This document shows positions 10,672 through 22,057 of a DNA stretch of 64,000 nt, piece after piece. The notes beneath the pieces were generated by a model. That model searched no databases. It worked only from the letters and a program-made list of their open reading frames with translations, and was not told the DNA's origin. Source of the DNA: Argopecten irradians (lineage: Eukaryota; Mollusca; Bivalvia; Pectinida; Pectinidae). The DNA is taken from the NCBI RefSeq assembly GCF_041381155.1, contig NC_091143.1, positions 24,331,695 through 24,395,694 on the forward strand, given 5' to 3'. Positions within the stretch are counted from its first letter, which is position 1, and every line of letters begins with the position of its first letter. The translations under genes were made by a program, and so were the position numbers.

Positions 10672-11940
10672 TGTTTCCATAGAATATGTGACGTTTTAGA
10701 CAAGTTTATAGACGATGCTGTCATCTACAAGTGATGATTTCCCTTTGTGAACAGTATTCCAGAAAAAAACCCAAAGGGTAATGTAATCAAGTATGACATT
10801 CGGTGCACCAGAATTATTTATGTATTTTGATTGGTATTTGGAAGGCGATATCAGTTCTTCCTCTTTTTTCGTAAATTTTACTAGAGAGATTATGCCAATA
10901 ATGAACGTATATCCGGAGGGATGACTTCCGGTCTGGAGCTCACCTAGCCTTATTAGGAAAGTGACAGGAAGGACAGCTTATCTCACTATGATGTGAGAGG
11001 TATACGGTGATCTCGGAAACTTTTCATTATGATAAAGCCGTATCTGATGTTTCTTGCTCTTTTTGCACCGGCTTTCAATTTCAAATTTTGAATCAACATG
11101 GAAAAATGACTCAACTAGATGAAAAATGTTAGGCTTCCGGAAAAAGCGCAGATGTGTGATGATTTTAAATTATTTGTATGGCATCCCGAGCGCCGCCTTG
11201 TGGACAAAATTGTCATTTGCATCAAATGTGTAGCCTAGTACAAATCATAATCAAGGGTTGTGATATATTGAATATTTACATCAAGTTACGGAAACTTTGA
11301 ATTTGTACCATTGCCATACTTTGAACCGTGATCTGGCGCCTGATCATATGTTCCTCACCTCATTCAATACATCAATCTGATCAGTATTTTAGTATTTTTT
11401 TATTTTTTTTTTTCGCGCGTCGTAAACCTGTGATCTGTCATAAGAATATGCCTGGATACCTCATTGTACAGCAGAATTATCCAAATGTGAATTTAATCAA
11501 AAGTGTTCAATCCGTTTTATTTGAAGTATGACTAAATGTCAAACTTTAGTGAACAATCAATATCATACACATTCTGATCTATCTTAGTTACTTCCCTTTC
11601 TTTCTGATTACTTCCCTTCGTTTCAGAAACAAAGGGAGGTGACTCTTATAGATAAGAATATTTACTTCATACACAAGTGATGAACAATGTTTCAATGTAC
11701 AAATAATCGATCACGATTGCCATTTATTATCAATTCTTACGAGGTCTTTACAAATATGTAATTCCTAAGCTGTGAAGTGTGCTTGTGTTTATATGTGTAT
11801 TTATTTTATATAACTTATTATGCAATGAAGTTCATTAAAATTAAGATTTTATAATATTATTGTTTATATGTTTAATTTGCTATACACAATATACTCTATA
11901 CGAAATCGTTGATGACGTCGATTTGATAGTTCTACAAAAA
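10672..11940. other. Gene-free stretch downstream of gene A
   Basis: Contains small features only: a T-rich run at 11395-11414 and a short inverted CCTTTCTTT.../AAAGGGAGG pair near 11595-11640. No credible exon, tRNA or bounded element. Confidence 0.35.
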
Positions 11941-11970
11941 CCAGTCCGATTAAAATACAGCTCCTTAATT

Positions 11971-12287
11971 CCACTCTGTGAGGATCAGACAACATCCCAT
12001 ATAGAGTTACGTTCTAATGGCATTTCAAATTGACCAATTGAATTGCTACCTTCAATTTTAATGACCGTCGCGAAATAGTAAACAAGAGCTGTTACAATCA
12101 TTTTCCTGTGTATAGTCATTTCGCTCAAAGATCAGAACATAGCTACATATATTTACATACGGTGACGTAATGACGTTTTCATTAAATGTAGCTAGGAGGG
12201 TAAAATCTGAACTGAAGCACTGAGTATAAAGGTCATACGTACGCGACCCTTAATGGGATGTTGTCAGATCCTCTAGAAGACAGAGTG
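11971..12287. mobile_element. Short inverted-repeat element (MITE-like)
   Basis: The left arm 11971-12000 (CCACTCTGTGAGGATCAGAC...) and the right arm 12253-12287 (ATGGGATGTTGTCAGATCC...) are reverse complements with a small insertion. A weaker second pair sharing GCTCCTTAAT lies outside each arm (near 11960 and 12365). It has no ORF and no clear target duplication, so the superfamily is unknown. Confidence 0.6.
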
Positions 12288-12622
12288 AGAATGCAAAGAT
12301 AGACTTCGATCTCATGACACAATTTGACACACTAATGCATGAAACACAAAAACTGGTGTTCGGATTAAGGAGCAAACATCTAAAACAAATAGCTTAATCC
12401 TCGGTGTTTGAATCAGTTGCTTACAGCATGTTTTTTTTTTTTTCAAATAGCGTCGCCATTTTTTTCAATCCATAGATCAATGATATTCATGTGCTTTTTC
12501 AATGGTTGCTGATTACGTAAATATAAAGGGACACGACTGCGGTGATCCACTTTAATTTTGTCGTGAGACTACCAAGGGTTTCAAGGAAAGTATCGCACAG
12601 CAAGTACTGAATACCCTTGGCT

Positions 12623-13015
12623 TATGGTGGCTGATTACGGCCATCTCGTGTTGTTGTGTTGTCGCCTTGTCGTGTTGTCGCCTTGTCGAGTTGTCGCGGT
12701 CTCAAACTGCGACGACCCGAGATTTAACAGTTAAAATGTCGACTTGTCGCGTTTTCGAACCGCGACAAGTCGACAACACGACAAGACGACAAGTCGACAA
12801 CACGACAAGTCGACATTTCAAACACGCTAATTAGCGCGTACAGAATATCGTGTTGTCGCGGTAAAATGTCGACTTGTCGTGTTGTCGAGTTGTAGTGTTG
12901 TCGACTTGTCGTGTTGTCGAGTTGTCGACTTGTCGCCTTCCTGTTACTCATGCGCAAATCATATGAAATAGCCACTATCTTTGAATATAGAACTGAAGTC
13001 AGTGCTTGTACCATA
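12623..13015. repeat. Module 1: GTCGAC/TTGTCG-rich repeat, left end of the 22.6-kb mosaic
   Basis: Inverted copy of 34864-35242. It begins TATGGTGGCTGATTACGGCC and ends GTACCATA. Its interior is short direct and inverted repeats of TTGTCGTGTTGTCGAC-like units, including the self-complementary pair around GTCGACTTGTCGCG/CGCGACAAGTCGAC at about 12739-12775. No ORF of note. The first and last bases of the 22.6-kb mosaic are this module in opposite orientations. Confidence 0.85.
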
Positions 13016-13296
13016 CACTTTCATGACCAGATGTCGACATCTTTTAGTTTAGATGTCGACATCAATAACTGACAAGTCGGTGTCACACCCGAGCATAAAC
13101 ACGATTAATCGCCGAGTTACCGACTTTCTACATAATTATCTTGGAATCATTATGTGGACAGGTTCATGTGGTAAGTCGACATATTCTTCTGTTTATGTCG
13201 ACATCTTCCGATATGATGTCGACTTAATGCCTTAATTATGTCGACATCATTAAATCGTAAGTCGGCAACTCGATGGCAGAAATATGCCACCAATAT
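13016..13296. repeat. Module 2: GATGTCGACATC repeat
   Basis: Starts with a palindromic pair AGATGTCGACATC/GATGTCGACATC and ends GATGGCAGAAATATGCCACC. Near-identical copies in the same orientation lie at 20918-21180 and 34594-34862, and an inverted fragment of about 50 bp lies at 30588-30635. Next to module 3, the last 21 bases form a hairpin with the module 3 start. Confidence 0.85.
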
Positions 13297-13303
13297 GGTC
13301 TAG

Positions 13304-13711
13304 TATGGTGGCATATTTCTGCCATCGAGTTAATCTAGGTCGACTTAGGGTAACTCAACTTTGACTAGATAGTTATGTCGACAAGTCGAGTTATACCATG
13401 ACTTGTTGAGATAGTTATGTCGATCAGTCGAGGTCTAACATGACTTGTTGAGATATTTATGTCGGTAAGATGAATTTTAACATGACAAGTCCACATATTC
13501 ATATTGGAAAGTCGAGTTACACTATCGCGACTGACTATCGTGGATCTCTTCGTAATAAGGTAAGTCAATTTTCCAGGATGTAAGTCGACTTGCCGACATA
13601 AATATCTCAACAACTCATGATATAACTCGACAGGTCGACTTAATTATCTCGGCAAAGTTACGTTACATAACTCGACCTAAAATAACACGATGGCAGAAAT
13701 ATGCCACCATA
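13304..13711. mobile_element. Module 3: TIR element ending TATGGTGGCATATTTCTGCC
   Basis: Both ends carry TATGGTGGCATATTTCTGCC in inverted orientation, with similarity continuing inwards for about 50 bp (ATCGAGTTA/ATCGTGTTA, TAGGTCGA). The interior has repeated GTCGACTTGTCG/CAAGTCGAG boxes. An inverted copy lies at 33844-34230. It has no coding capacity, so it is a non-autonomous DNA transposon of unknown superfamily. Confidence 0.75.
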
Positions 13712-16560
13712 CAATACCCATTTGGAAACCAGCTTTACTTGTTAGCTTGCCCTGTCCATATATATACATAAATATTTACATCCCTCGATACACTTATATA
13801 AAGGCACAACGAATTTTTGTTACGGTCTTAATGGCCAGATTCAACCTTAGGGCTAAAAATCCTCCCGCGGGACGCGGTTTTAGCTCCAAACTCGGGATAT
13901 ATCTGCATCTATTTTTTGTAGTAAAAACGTAGTAAAAAATGTCACGTGCTTATACCTCATTCATGCCATTGGCCGGAATATGGAATTGTATTAGTGGGTA
14001 ACTAGTGATCACGTGATTGTGTGTTCACTTCCAAATATGGTGATAATTTGCTTGCCATTTCTTCGGAGAAATTGATTTATTTGAAAATATTTAGACTCCA
14101 AAATGTTATTAATATTGCATGCATATCATTTTGACTTGGACATATGTATTATTTTACTATAAATAATGATCTGAAATGAGTTATAAAACTGTCATTTTCA
14201 CGTTTTGTAAATAAATGATATAATGCGAATTGACCAATTCAATAGGTCTTACCGTCTAATCTAGGATCAGCGAAGATCGGCTACTCCCGGCTAAATTCGT
14301 AGAATTCTAAATTTATATTTTTATATATTATTACCTGCTTTAGGTTTCAGAACATATACATGTACATATAACACAGAGAAAATAAGATCTTCTTCAAAAG
14401 GCCTAATTATGTATAAATACCAGGTCAGAGAAATCACTCTATTTGGAAGTAAACACACACTCATGTGACCACTAGTTACCCACTAATACAATTCCATATT
14501 TATTTCGGCCAATGGCATGAATGAGGTATAATCACGTGATTTGTTTTACTACGTTTGACTACAAAGAACGCGTGTTTTGTGCCATTATTGGGAAAATCCC
14601 CCGCGGATCGTGGTTTCATTTCCACCATTTGAAACAGAAGGCTTAGAGTAGACTTTGATTGTGAAACATTGATAAATTGAAGAGTACATGTTGTGCCATG
14701 GCAGATGTCAAAGTTCATGTATATATACTCGACAATTACTTGAAACATCATCTAATAAATTTGTGTTGAAATTATAATTGATGTTGACCAGGAAATGTAC
14801 CAGTCTAAATTTTGGTTGAATAATGCATGGAAAGTGAATTATTCAAACAATCTGGATTTCGAATTTTTAATCATTAATTGAACTCGGGACTTTTTGGGTG
14901 TGTAATTAGGGGAAAGTTGATAACTTTTTATAATATATGTACCCTAATTTTCTTTTGTTGATTTACGGACCCTGAAAGATACGGATTATGCGGCTTTAAC
15001 TTTTCCACTTTGTGGAAAATCCTTCAAATCGGATTTATCTCCCTTGATTAAAATGACAAACCATGTACCTTTGCTATGTTATAATTTTTTTTTTAATTTT
15101 TTTTTTTAATTCAATAATGAATGCAGATCAAATATATTAATCAAATATGTGTATTAATTTAATTTGAAACATGTTTGTTTTGCTGAAAATTTGCAAAAAA
15201 AAATAATATCAATACAAAATATTCATGATTGTAATTTGATTGTTGTTGTTTTTGTACTTGCTGTAAAATGAGAAAAACCGTGTTGTGGAGAAGAAGTTTG
15301 TTAAAATTTGAATTTTTTACAAATGGATGAGAGTTGAGAATGTCTAACAGTCACCTGAATTCCGATATATGCACAGTTATGATAATGTTTTGCTTTTAAA
15401 CAAACAAATAAATATGTCTCCTATATAAAACTATGGTAAAGACCCTATCCCCTGGGGAAAATTCCGAGACCCCAGGGCCATGAAATTCACAATATTGGTA
15501 GAGGGCCTTGAGACCTGCCATGTAAGCACATAAGCCCGTGTTTCTTACTATATGTGTACATATGTATTAGATTCCCAAAAAGCTAAGTGGGCTATACGGA
15601 AGCTTATAACTATTTGTTTGGAAATAATATGGAAAATAAACTATGATATGATAGTATTGCTAACAATTTCAAATGGTGGAAATGAAACCACGATCCGCGG
15701 AGGATTTTCCCCATAATTGTACAAAACACGCGTTCTTTGAAGTAAAACGTAGTAAAACAAGTCACGTGATTATACCTCATTCATGCCATTGGCCGAAATA
15801 AATATGGAATTGTATTAGTGGGTAACTAGTGATCACATGAGTGTGTGTTTACTTCCAAATAGAGTGATTTCTCTGACCTGGTATTTATACATACTTTGGC
15901 CTTATTTTCTCTGTGTTATATGTATATGTTCTAAGCCCTAAAGCAGGTAATATATATATATAAATATAAATTTAGAATTCTACGAATTTAGCCGGGAGTA
16001 GCCGATCTTCGCTGATTTTAGATTAGACGGTTAGACCTATTGAATTGGTCAATTCGTATTATATCATTTATTTACAAAACGTGAAAATGGCAGCTTTACA
16101 ACTCATTTCAGTTCATTATTTGTAGTAAAACAGTGCATATGTGCAAGTCAAATGATAAGCATGCAATATTAATAATATTTTGGAGTCTAAATATTTTCAA
16201 ATAAATCAATTTCTCCGAAGAAATGGCAAGCAAACTATTACCATATTTGGAAGTAAACACAAAATCACGTGATCACTAGTTACCCATAATACAATTTTAT
16301 ATTACGGCCAATGGCATGAATGAGGTATAAGCACGTGACTTTTTTTTACTGCGTTTGACTACAAAGAACGCATGTTTTTACTACGAAAAATAGATGCAGA
16401 TGTATCGCGAGTTGGGAGTTTAAAACCGCGTCCCTGGAGGATTTTTAGCCCAAAGTTTGAATTTGACCATTAAGACCGTAACAAAAATTCGTTGTGCCTT
16501 TATATAAGTGTATCGAGGCAGAGATTTACATTTAAATCTCTGATCGAGGGATGTAAATAT
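13712..16560. mobile_element. Foldback element with arms of about 870 bp and nested inverted repeats (left copy)
   Basis: 13783-14640 and 15670-16545 are inverted copies of each other around a loop of about 1 kb. Each arm holds an inner inverted pair of about 110 bp (GGTAACTAGTGATCACGTGA boxes) at 13960-14050 versus 14455-14545, and again at 15755-15865 versus 16240-16345. The whole element is inverted relative to 31090-33843 at very high identity. Outer ends carry TCGATACACTTATATAAAGG. Only short ORFs with no recognised domain occur (one of 83 codons is shared with the right copy). Confidence 0.85.
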
Positions 16561-18420
16561 TTATCATGCGCGGATCCAAGGGGGGGCGGACCCGGCGTAC
16601 GCCCCCCCTAAAATAGGAGAGAGAAAAAAAAGAAAAAGGAAAAAGAAGGGAAAAGAAAGAAGGGAAGGAAGGAAAAGAAAGAAGAAAGAAAAAAAAAAGA
16701 GGGAGAAAGGGAAAAAATTAAGGAATTAGATATAGAGTGGGAATTAGACAGAAAGCTCCATATCCTACCTTTACCGTTTGATGTTATCATTTTAAAATCT
16801 AAATGTATTCGACTTTGTGGTACATACATGCATGAACATACTTGTATCCAGGCGCAATGGAATAATTATATATTTTTTTTCGTGTAAGTTAAGGTTTTAT
16901 CTCCATCGCTTAAAAGGTACAATGTAAATCCCTTCAAGTATTTACTTTAAAAAAAAAACAAAAAAAAAACGATAAAATAATATCGTTGAATGATAATGAT
17001 ATTGTCATTAATATTCAATATTGACAGGTTATATCTCGATATCCTTAGCAATAAAAGAAAATGGGGAGGGGGTGGGTGGAAGGAATGCATTGTAGCTGGC
17101 CATGAGTCTTCGTTGGTTGACTATATGTCATGCCCTTCGTTTTCCAGGTTGTAAATGATATATTACACATTTTTGAATCAGCATTAAAGTCCTGTATTAA
17201 ATCCTACTATCAATTCACAAATGTGTGCGTACTTTCAAAACGCCAGTTACAAGATCACTACTGACGCCGAATGCTTCTAGAAGCCTTTTATTTGTCCTAA
17301 GAAAATGTTTGTAAAGAAAAAAGTGGAATGCGACAGAGAATGAGAGCTTCTAGGGTCTAGGTGCACCCCATGGCCAGATGCCTTCCTTTTTTGTTTCAAT
17401 AAAAACATATCTTAATGATAATGTTATAAGATAGGCAAACGATGTTAAAAAATTAATGCACATGACAAAAGGCTCCCTATTAGAAAACAGGATGATAGCA
17501 ATGGTTCCTGGCACCGTATGGCCATAGACAAGACCACTAGCCTTCTTTTCTTTCATTGTCCAATACACGAATTATGAAGATTGTGTAAGTTAGGGAAAAT
17601 GAATTATCTAATCTGAGAGATAATGTATAAAAGTAAAAGCTTATATCGTTAAAAAAAGTTCACATACACTTTCATTAGTCCTATAAAAACCTTCGATAGG
17701 CGACCCCTAGCTGCAATATTGTAGCTCAAAAGACTTTTAGACTGAAAATGGTGTCTTCTTTAGAGCTACAATTGTTCCCTATTACTTCAAAACCTTCAAA
17801 AAAGTATGAAAAACTGTGCCCGAGTGATTTTCGGAGGCAGTGCTCCACTACGATACATAGGGTCCAATTCGTACCCGGCCTAAAGACATAGTAGGCCGGG
17901 TACGTATATTCGTTCTAGGCGGCCCCCAGACCCCCATCCTTTTCTTTGCTTCGTGCCTCTATGAATAGATATTCAGATTTTAGGCAGTGCAATTCTGTAA
18001 CTTTGTATTCAAAATATGACATTAGACGTCAAAAATAATAAACGAACATTTTTACATGGCTTCAATTATTTTTTGGAAAAAGTGTACATTTATTCGAGGG
18101 CTTCTGGGGGCCTAGGCGGCCCCCAGACCCCCGCCCTTCTTCGCTTTATGTCCATATAAATATTAAGATTTTGATATTGCAATTCTGTAAGTAAAAAAAT
18201 AAATAAATCAAAACTTCAAATAAAAAATATGACACTTGACACGAAAACCATAAATAAACATCCTTAAATGGCTTCAATTATTTTCTGGAAAATGTGTTCA
18301 TGAAATCCTCAGAATGCAGGATTTTGCACCATTTATTCGAGAGCTTCTGGGGGCCTAGGCGGCCCCCAGACCCCTCGCCTGATTTGCTTTGTCCCACCGC
18401 CCCCTCTAACCTCAAAACCT
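16434..18420. repeat. Tandem duplication, unit 1 (about 1,985 bp)
   Basis: Identical to 18421-20405 apart from a few differences (an A-run length change near 18607, one substitution near 20014 and one missing base near 20384). The unit comprises about 125 bp of foldback-element arm (GGAGGATTTTTAGCCC...) followed by almost all of a TIR element. The join reads CTCAAAACCT|GGAGG and shares CCT with both parents. Confidence 0.95.
16565..18420. mobile_element. Non-autonomous TIR element, first copy, right tip missing
   Basis: The left end is CATGCGCGGATCCAAGGGGG. The intact right end, seen only in the second copy, is the inverse of CAGGGGCGGATTTAGG. Inside are three copies of CTAGGCGGCCCCCAGACCCC (near 17916, 18113 and 18356) and an inverted pair CGTACCCGGCC/GGCCGGGTACG at 17872-17903. 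Purine-rich DNA follows the left end. No domain-bearing ORF. This tip architecture is widespread in invertebrate MITEs, but I cannot fix the superfamily. Confidence 0.75.
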
Positions 18421-20405
18421 GGAGGATTTTTAGCCCAAAGTTTGAATTTGACCATTAAGACCGTAACAAAAATTCGTTGTGCCTTTATATAAGTGTATCG
18501 AGGCAGAGATTTACATTTAAATCTCTGATCGAGGGATGTAAATATTTATCATGCGCGGATCCAAGGGGGGGCGGACCCGGCGTACGCCCCCCCTAAAATA
18601 GGAGAGAGAAAAAAAAAAAAAAAAGGAAAAAGAAGGGAAAAGAAAGAAGGGAAGGAAGGAAAAGAAAGAAGAAAGAAAAAAAAAAGAGGGAGAAAGGGAA
18701 AAAATTAAGGAATTAGATATAGAGTGGGAATTAGACAGAAAGCTCCATATCCTACCTTTACCGTTTGATGTTATCATTTTAAAATCTAAATGTATTCGAC
18801 TTTGTGGTACATACATGCATGAACATACTTGTATCCAGGCGCAATGGAATAATTATATATTTTTTTTCGTGTAAGTTAAGGTTTTATCTCCATCGCTTAA
18901 AAGGTACAATGTAAATCCCTTCAAGTATTTACTTTAAAAAAAAAACAAAAAAAAAACGATAAAATAATATCGTTGAATGATAATGATATTGTCATTAATA
19001 TTCAATATTGACAGGTTATATCTCGATATCCTTAGCAATAAAAGAAAATGGGGAGGGGGTGGGTGGAAGGAATGCATTGTAGCTGGCCATGAGTCTTCGT
19101 TGGTTGACTATATGTCATGCCCTTCGTTTTCCAGGTTGTAAATGATATATTACACATTTTTGAATCAGCATTAAAGTCCTGTATTAAATCCTACTATCAA
19201 TTCACAAATGTGTGCGTACTTTCAAAACGCCAGTTACAAGATCACTACTGACGCCGAATGCTTCTAGAAGCCTTTTATTTGTCCTAAGAAAATGTTTGTA
19301 AAGAAAAAAGTGGAATGCGACAGAGAATGAGAGCTTCTAGGGTCTAGGTGCACCCCATGGCCAGATGCCTTCCTTTTTTGTTTCAATAAAAACATATCTT
19401 AATGATAATGTTATAAGATAGGCAAACGATGTTAAAAAATTAATGCACATGACAAAAGGCTCCCTATTAGAAAACAGGATGATAGCAATGGTTCCTGGCA
19501 CCGTATGGCCATAGACAAGACCACTAGCCTTCTTTTCTTTCATTGTCCAATACACGAATTATGAAGATTGTGTAAGTTAGGGAAAATGAATTATCTAATC
19601 TGAGAGATAATGTATAAAAGTAAAAGCTTATATCGTTAAAAAAAGTTCACATACACTTTCATTAGTCCTATAAAAACCTTCGATAGGCGACCCCTAGCTG
19701 CAATATTGTAGCTCAAAAGACTTTTAGACTGAAAATGGTGTCTTCTTTAGAGCTACAATTGTTCCCTATTACTTCAAAACCTTCAAAAAAGTATGAAAAA
19801 CTGTGCCCGAGTGATTTTCGGAGGCAGTGCTCCACTACGATACATAGGGTCCAATTCGTACCCGGCCTAAAGACATAGTAGGCCGGGTACGTATATTCGT
19901 TCTAGGCGGCCCCCAGACCCCCATCCTTTTCTTTGCTTCGTGCCTCTATGAATAGATATTCAGATTTTAGGCAGTGCAATTCTGTAACTTTGTATTCAAA
20001 ATATGACATTAGACATCAAAAATAATAAACGAACATTTTTACATGGCTTCAATTATTTTTTGGAAAAAGTGTACATTTATTCGAGGGCTTCTGGGGGCCT
20101 AGGCGGCCCCCAGACCCCCGCCCTTCTTCGCTTTATGTCCATATAAATATTAAGATTTTGATATTGCAATTCTGTAAGTAAAAAAATAAATAAATCAAAA
20201 CTTCAAATAAAAAATATGACACTTGACACGAAAACCATAAATAAACATCCTTAAATGGCTTCAATTATTTTCTGGAAAATGTGTTCATGAAATCCTCAGA
20301 ATGCAGGATTTTGCACCATTTATTCGAGAGCTTCTGGGGGCCTAGGCGGCCCCCAGACCCCTCGCCTGATTTGCTTTGTCCCACGCCCCCTCTAACCTCA
20401 AAACC
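18421..20405. repeat. Tandem duplication, unit 2
   Basis: Second unit of the near-perfect tandem pair. Its TIR element (18550-20418) keeps the right tip ATCCGCCCCTG and is followed by TTTAT. The left flank of the first copy also ends TTTAT, so a 5-bp target duplication around the original insertion is likely. Confidence 0.95.
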
Positions 20406-20418
20406 TAAATCCGCCCCT
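18550..20418. mobile_element. Non-autonomous TIR element, second copy, both tips present
   Basis: From CATGCGCGGATCC to GGATTTAGG-inverse/CCCCTG, with interior like the first copy. An internally deleted fragment of the same family lies at 29830-29913 (GTAGCTCAAAAGACTTTTAG and GGCCGGGTACGTATA). Confidence 0.75.
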
Positions 20419-20917
20419 GTTTATGTAGGCCAAGCTAACAAGTAAAGCTGGTTTCCCAACGTGTATTGTGTACCTGTACTGTGACCTTTATGGCTTTTAA
20501 ATTACGTAACTGGTTTTTTCGGGATTCACAAGAAAATACAACATAAAATTTTTTTTTTTTTTTTTTATTTTTTTTATTTTCATTCATTCTTTTAATATAG
20601 TATAGTACGGTATTTGTACTACATGGACTTGGTACGAATGCCAATCAACAAAACACACACACAGCTTTGAAACGAATTTTCAACCCACGGTTATATATAT
20701 TAATAATTCGTTGTACACTTCCTTAGCTCGGGCTAACAGCCACGTTAACGCAGGCTACAGTTTCATGGCCGGGATGTGCAGGATCACATATTTTTTTAAA
20801 TCAAATGAATAAAAACTTGAATTAACAAAATCAACGTCGATCTCTGCTGTATGGCTTTTGCTGCATATACACAGTGCTCTATGAAAGGGTGGCCTTTGAT
20901 TTCCATTTTAAAGACCA
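20419..20917. repeat. Module P (left copy)
   Basis: 20419-20625 continues the flank of the foldback element; in the right arm the corresponding sequence lies inverted at about 30925-31110. 20626-20917 (GGACTTGGTACGAATGCCAA... to ...GGCCTTTGATTTCC) recurs directly at 34233-34590 and inverted at 30640-30925. No ORF is shared by all copies. Confidence 0.75.
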
Positions 20918-21183
20918 GATATCGACATCTTTTAGTTTAGATGTCGACATCAATAACTGACAAGTCGGTGTCACACCCGAGCATAAACACATTAATCGCC
21001 GAGTTACCGACTGTCTACACAAATATCTTGGATTCATTATGTGGGCATGTACATGTGGTAAGTCGACATATTCTTCTGTTTATGTCGACATATTCCGATA
21101 TGATTTCGACTTAATGCCTTAACGATGTCGACATTATTAAGTCGTAAGTCGGCAAATCGATGGCAGAAATATGCCACCATAAA
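20918..21183. repeat. Module 2, second copy
   Basis: Direct copy of 13016-13296, with CAGATATCGACATC at its start (one change in the palindrome) and GATGGCAGAAATATGCCACC at its end. It marks the inner edge of the left block; sequence after 21184 is single-copy within the window. Confidence 0.8.
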
Positions 21184-21849
21184 ATTGCAATATTTTCTAA
21201 TTTTCGGATTAACGGGCCTTCGAACTATTAGGCCCTTAGTATGGAAGCGTATATTGGTCACCTGTTGTAAAGTTAATAACTAGAAGTAGCATTGTAGACA
21301 AGTCTACTTTCCGAATTTGATATGACCTTGGCGCATTAACATTTTACGACTTGTCGATATTTTTGTCAACAAACCGACTTTTACATTTGCAAGAGTTGAG
21401 AACAAAATGACATCAACTTCTTCAACATTCTCATATTTCAACGTTGAACTAGAAATACCGATTTTACGTTGTTCCGTCCAGCCTAACTAATTTCACATGT
21501 CGACAAAAGAGAATGTGTCGTTACAGTTTTAAAAACAAGTCGTTTTATTTTAATATTGTCTTTCTTACTTGTTTATAAAAAAGACAACTTGAAAATCATT
21601 TACCTGTTGAGTTGTTTCTAAACATAACACAGTTATTTATCTACGGTTTGTCACGAAGAAAGTGAGCTTGATGACTTTCCTGTTATTGAGATTGATTAGT
21701 TCAAGTAAATGTCAACTTTACCTGAATATGTCAAACCAATGAAATTAAACATGTCTATATTAAGTTAAGTAAACATGTCAGATTAACCGTCGCCGTGTTT
21801 TTCCCATGTCATGTTATAGTTGGAAGCTGTAGACATTAGGACATCCACC
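21184..21849. other. Single-copy upstream region of the integrase-core gene
   Basis: AT-rich with many ATGTCGAC/AAGTCG-like scraps up to about 21540, and no ORF. Likely holds the promoter of the gene at 21850, but I see no clear TATA box. Confidence 0.35.
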
Positions 21850-21882
21850 ATGCAGTCACCAATCTTGAGTCTGATATCATTG
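21850..21882 (+). CDS. Integrase-core gene, exon 1 (signal-peptide start)
   Basis: ATG in good context (CATCCACCATGC), 11 codons MQSPILSLISL, then donor TTG|GTAAGAG in phase 0. Joined to exon 2 at 22058 (acceptor CTTCTTTCAG|GCACTGG), it yields MQSPILSLISLALAVTCILH followed by QSMALPPPGN. This is a hydrophobic core followed by a small-residue cleavage-like region. Confidence 0.6.
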
Positions 21883-22057
21883 GTAAGAGTATTCACTTTT
21901 CATTTCTATGTACTTATCTGATTTGGTCTATTGTATTACGATTTTTTATAAATGCATGTAGTGTATATACTACAGACGATATCAGAACTCAATATAATAA
22001 GAAATTTGGAAATATGTACACGTTTAATAATATGCATTTGTTGATTACTTCTTTCAG

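Noticed and set aside
14500-14751. 83-codon ORF shared by both foldback copies (also 32788-33039 on +)
   Set aside because: Shared only because the copies are recent. It runs across the arm/loop border and has no domain or splice support.
16608-16829. Minus-strand ORF ending in Phe/Ser-rich sequence, also at 18517-18816
   Set aside because: It is created by the purine-rich tract in the TIR element; the copy in the second unit differs in length because of an A-run change.
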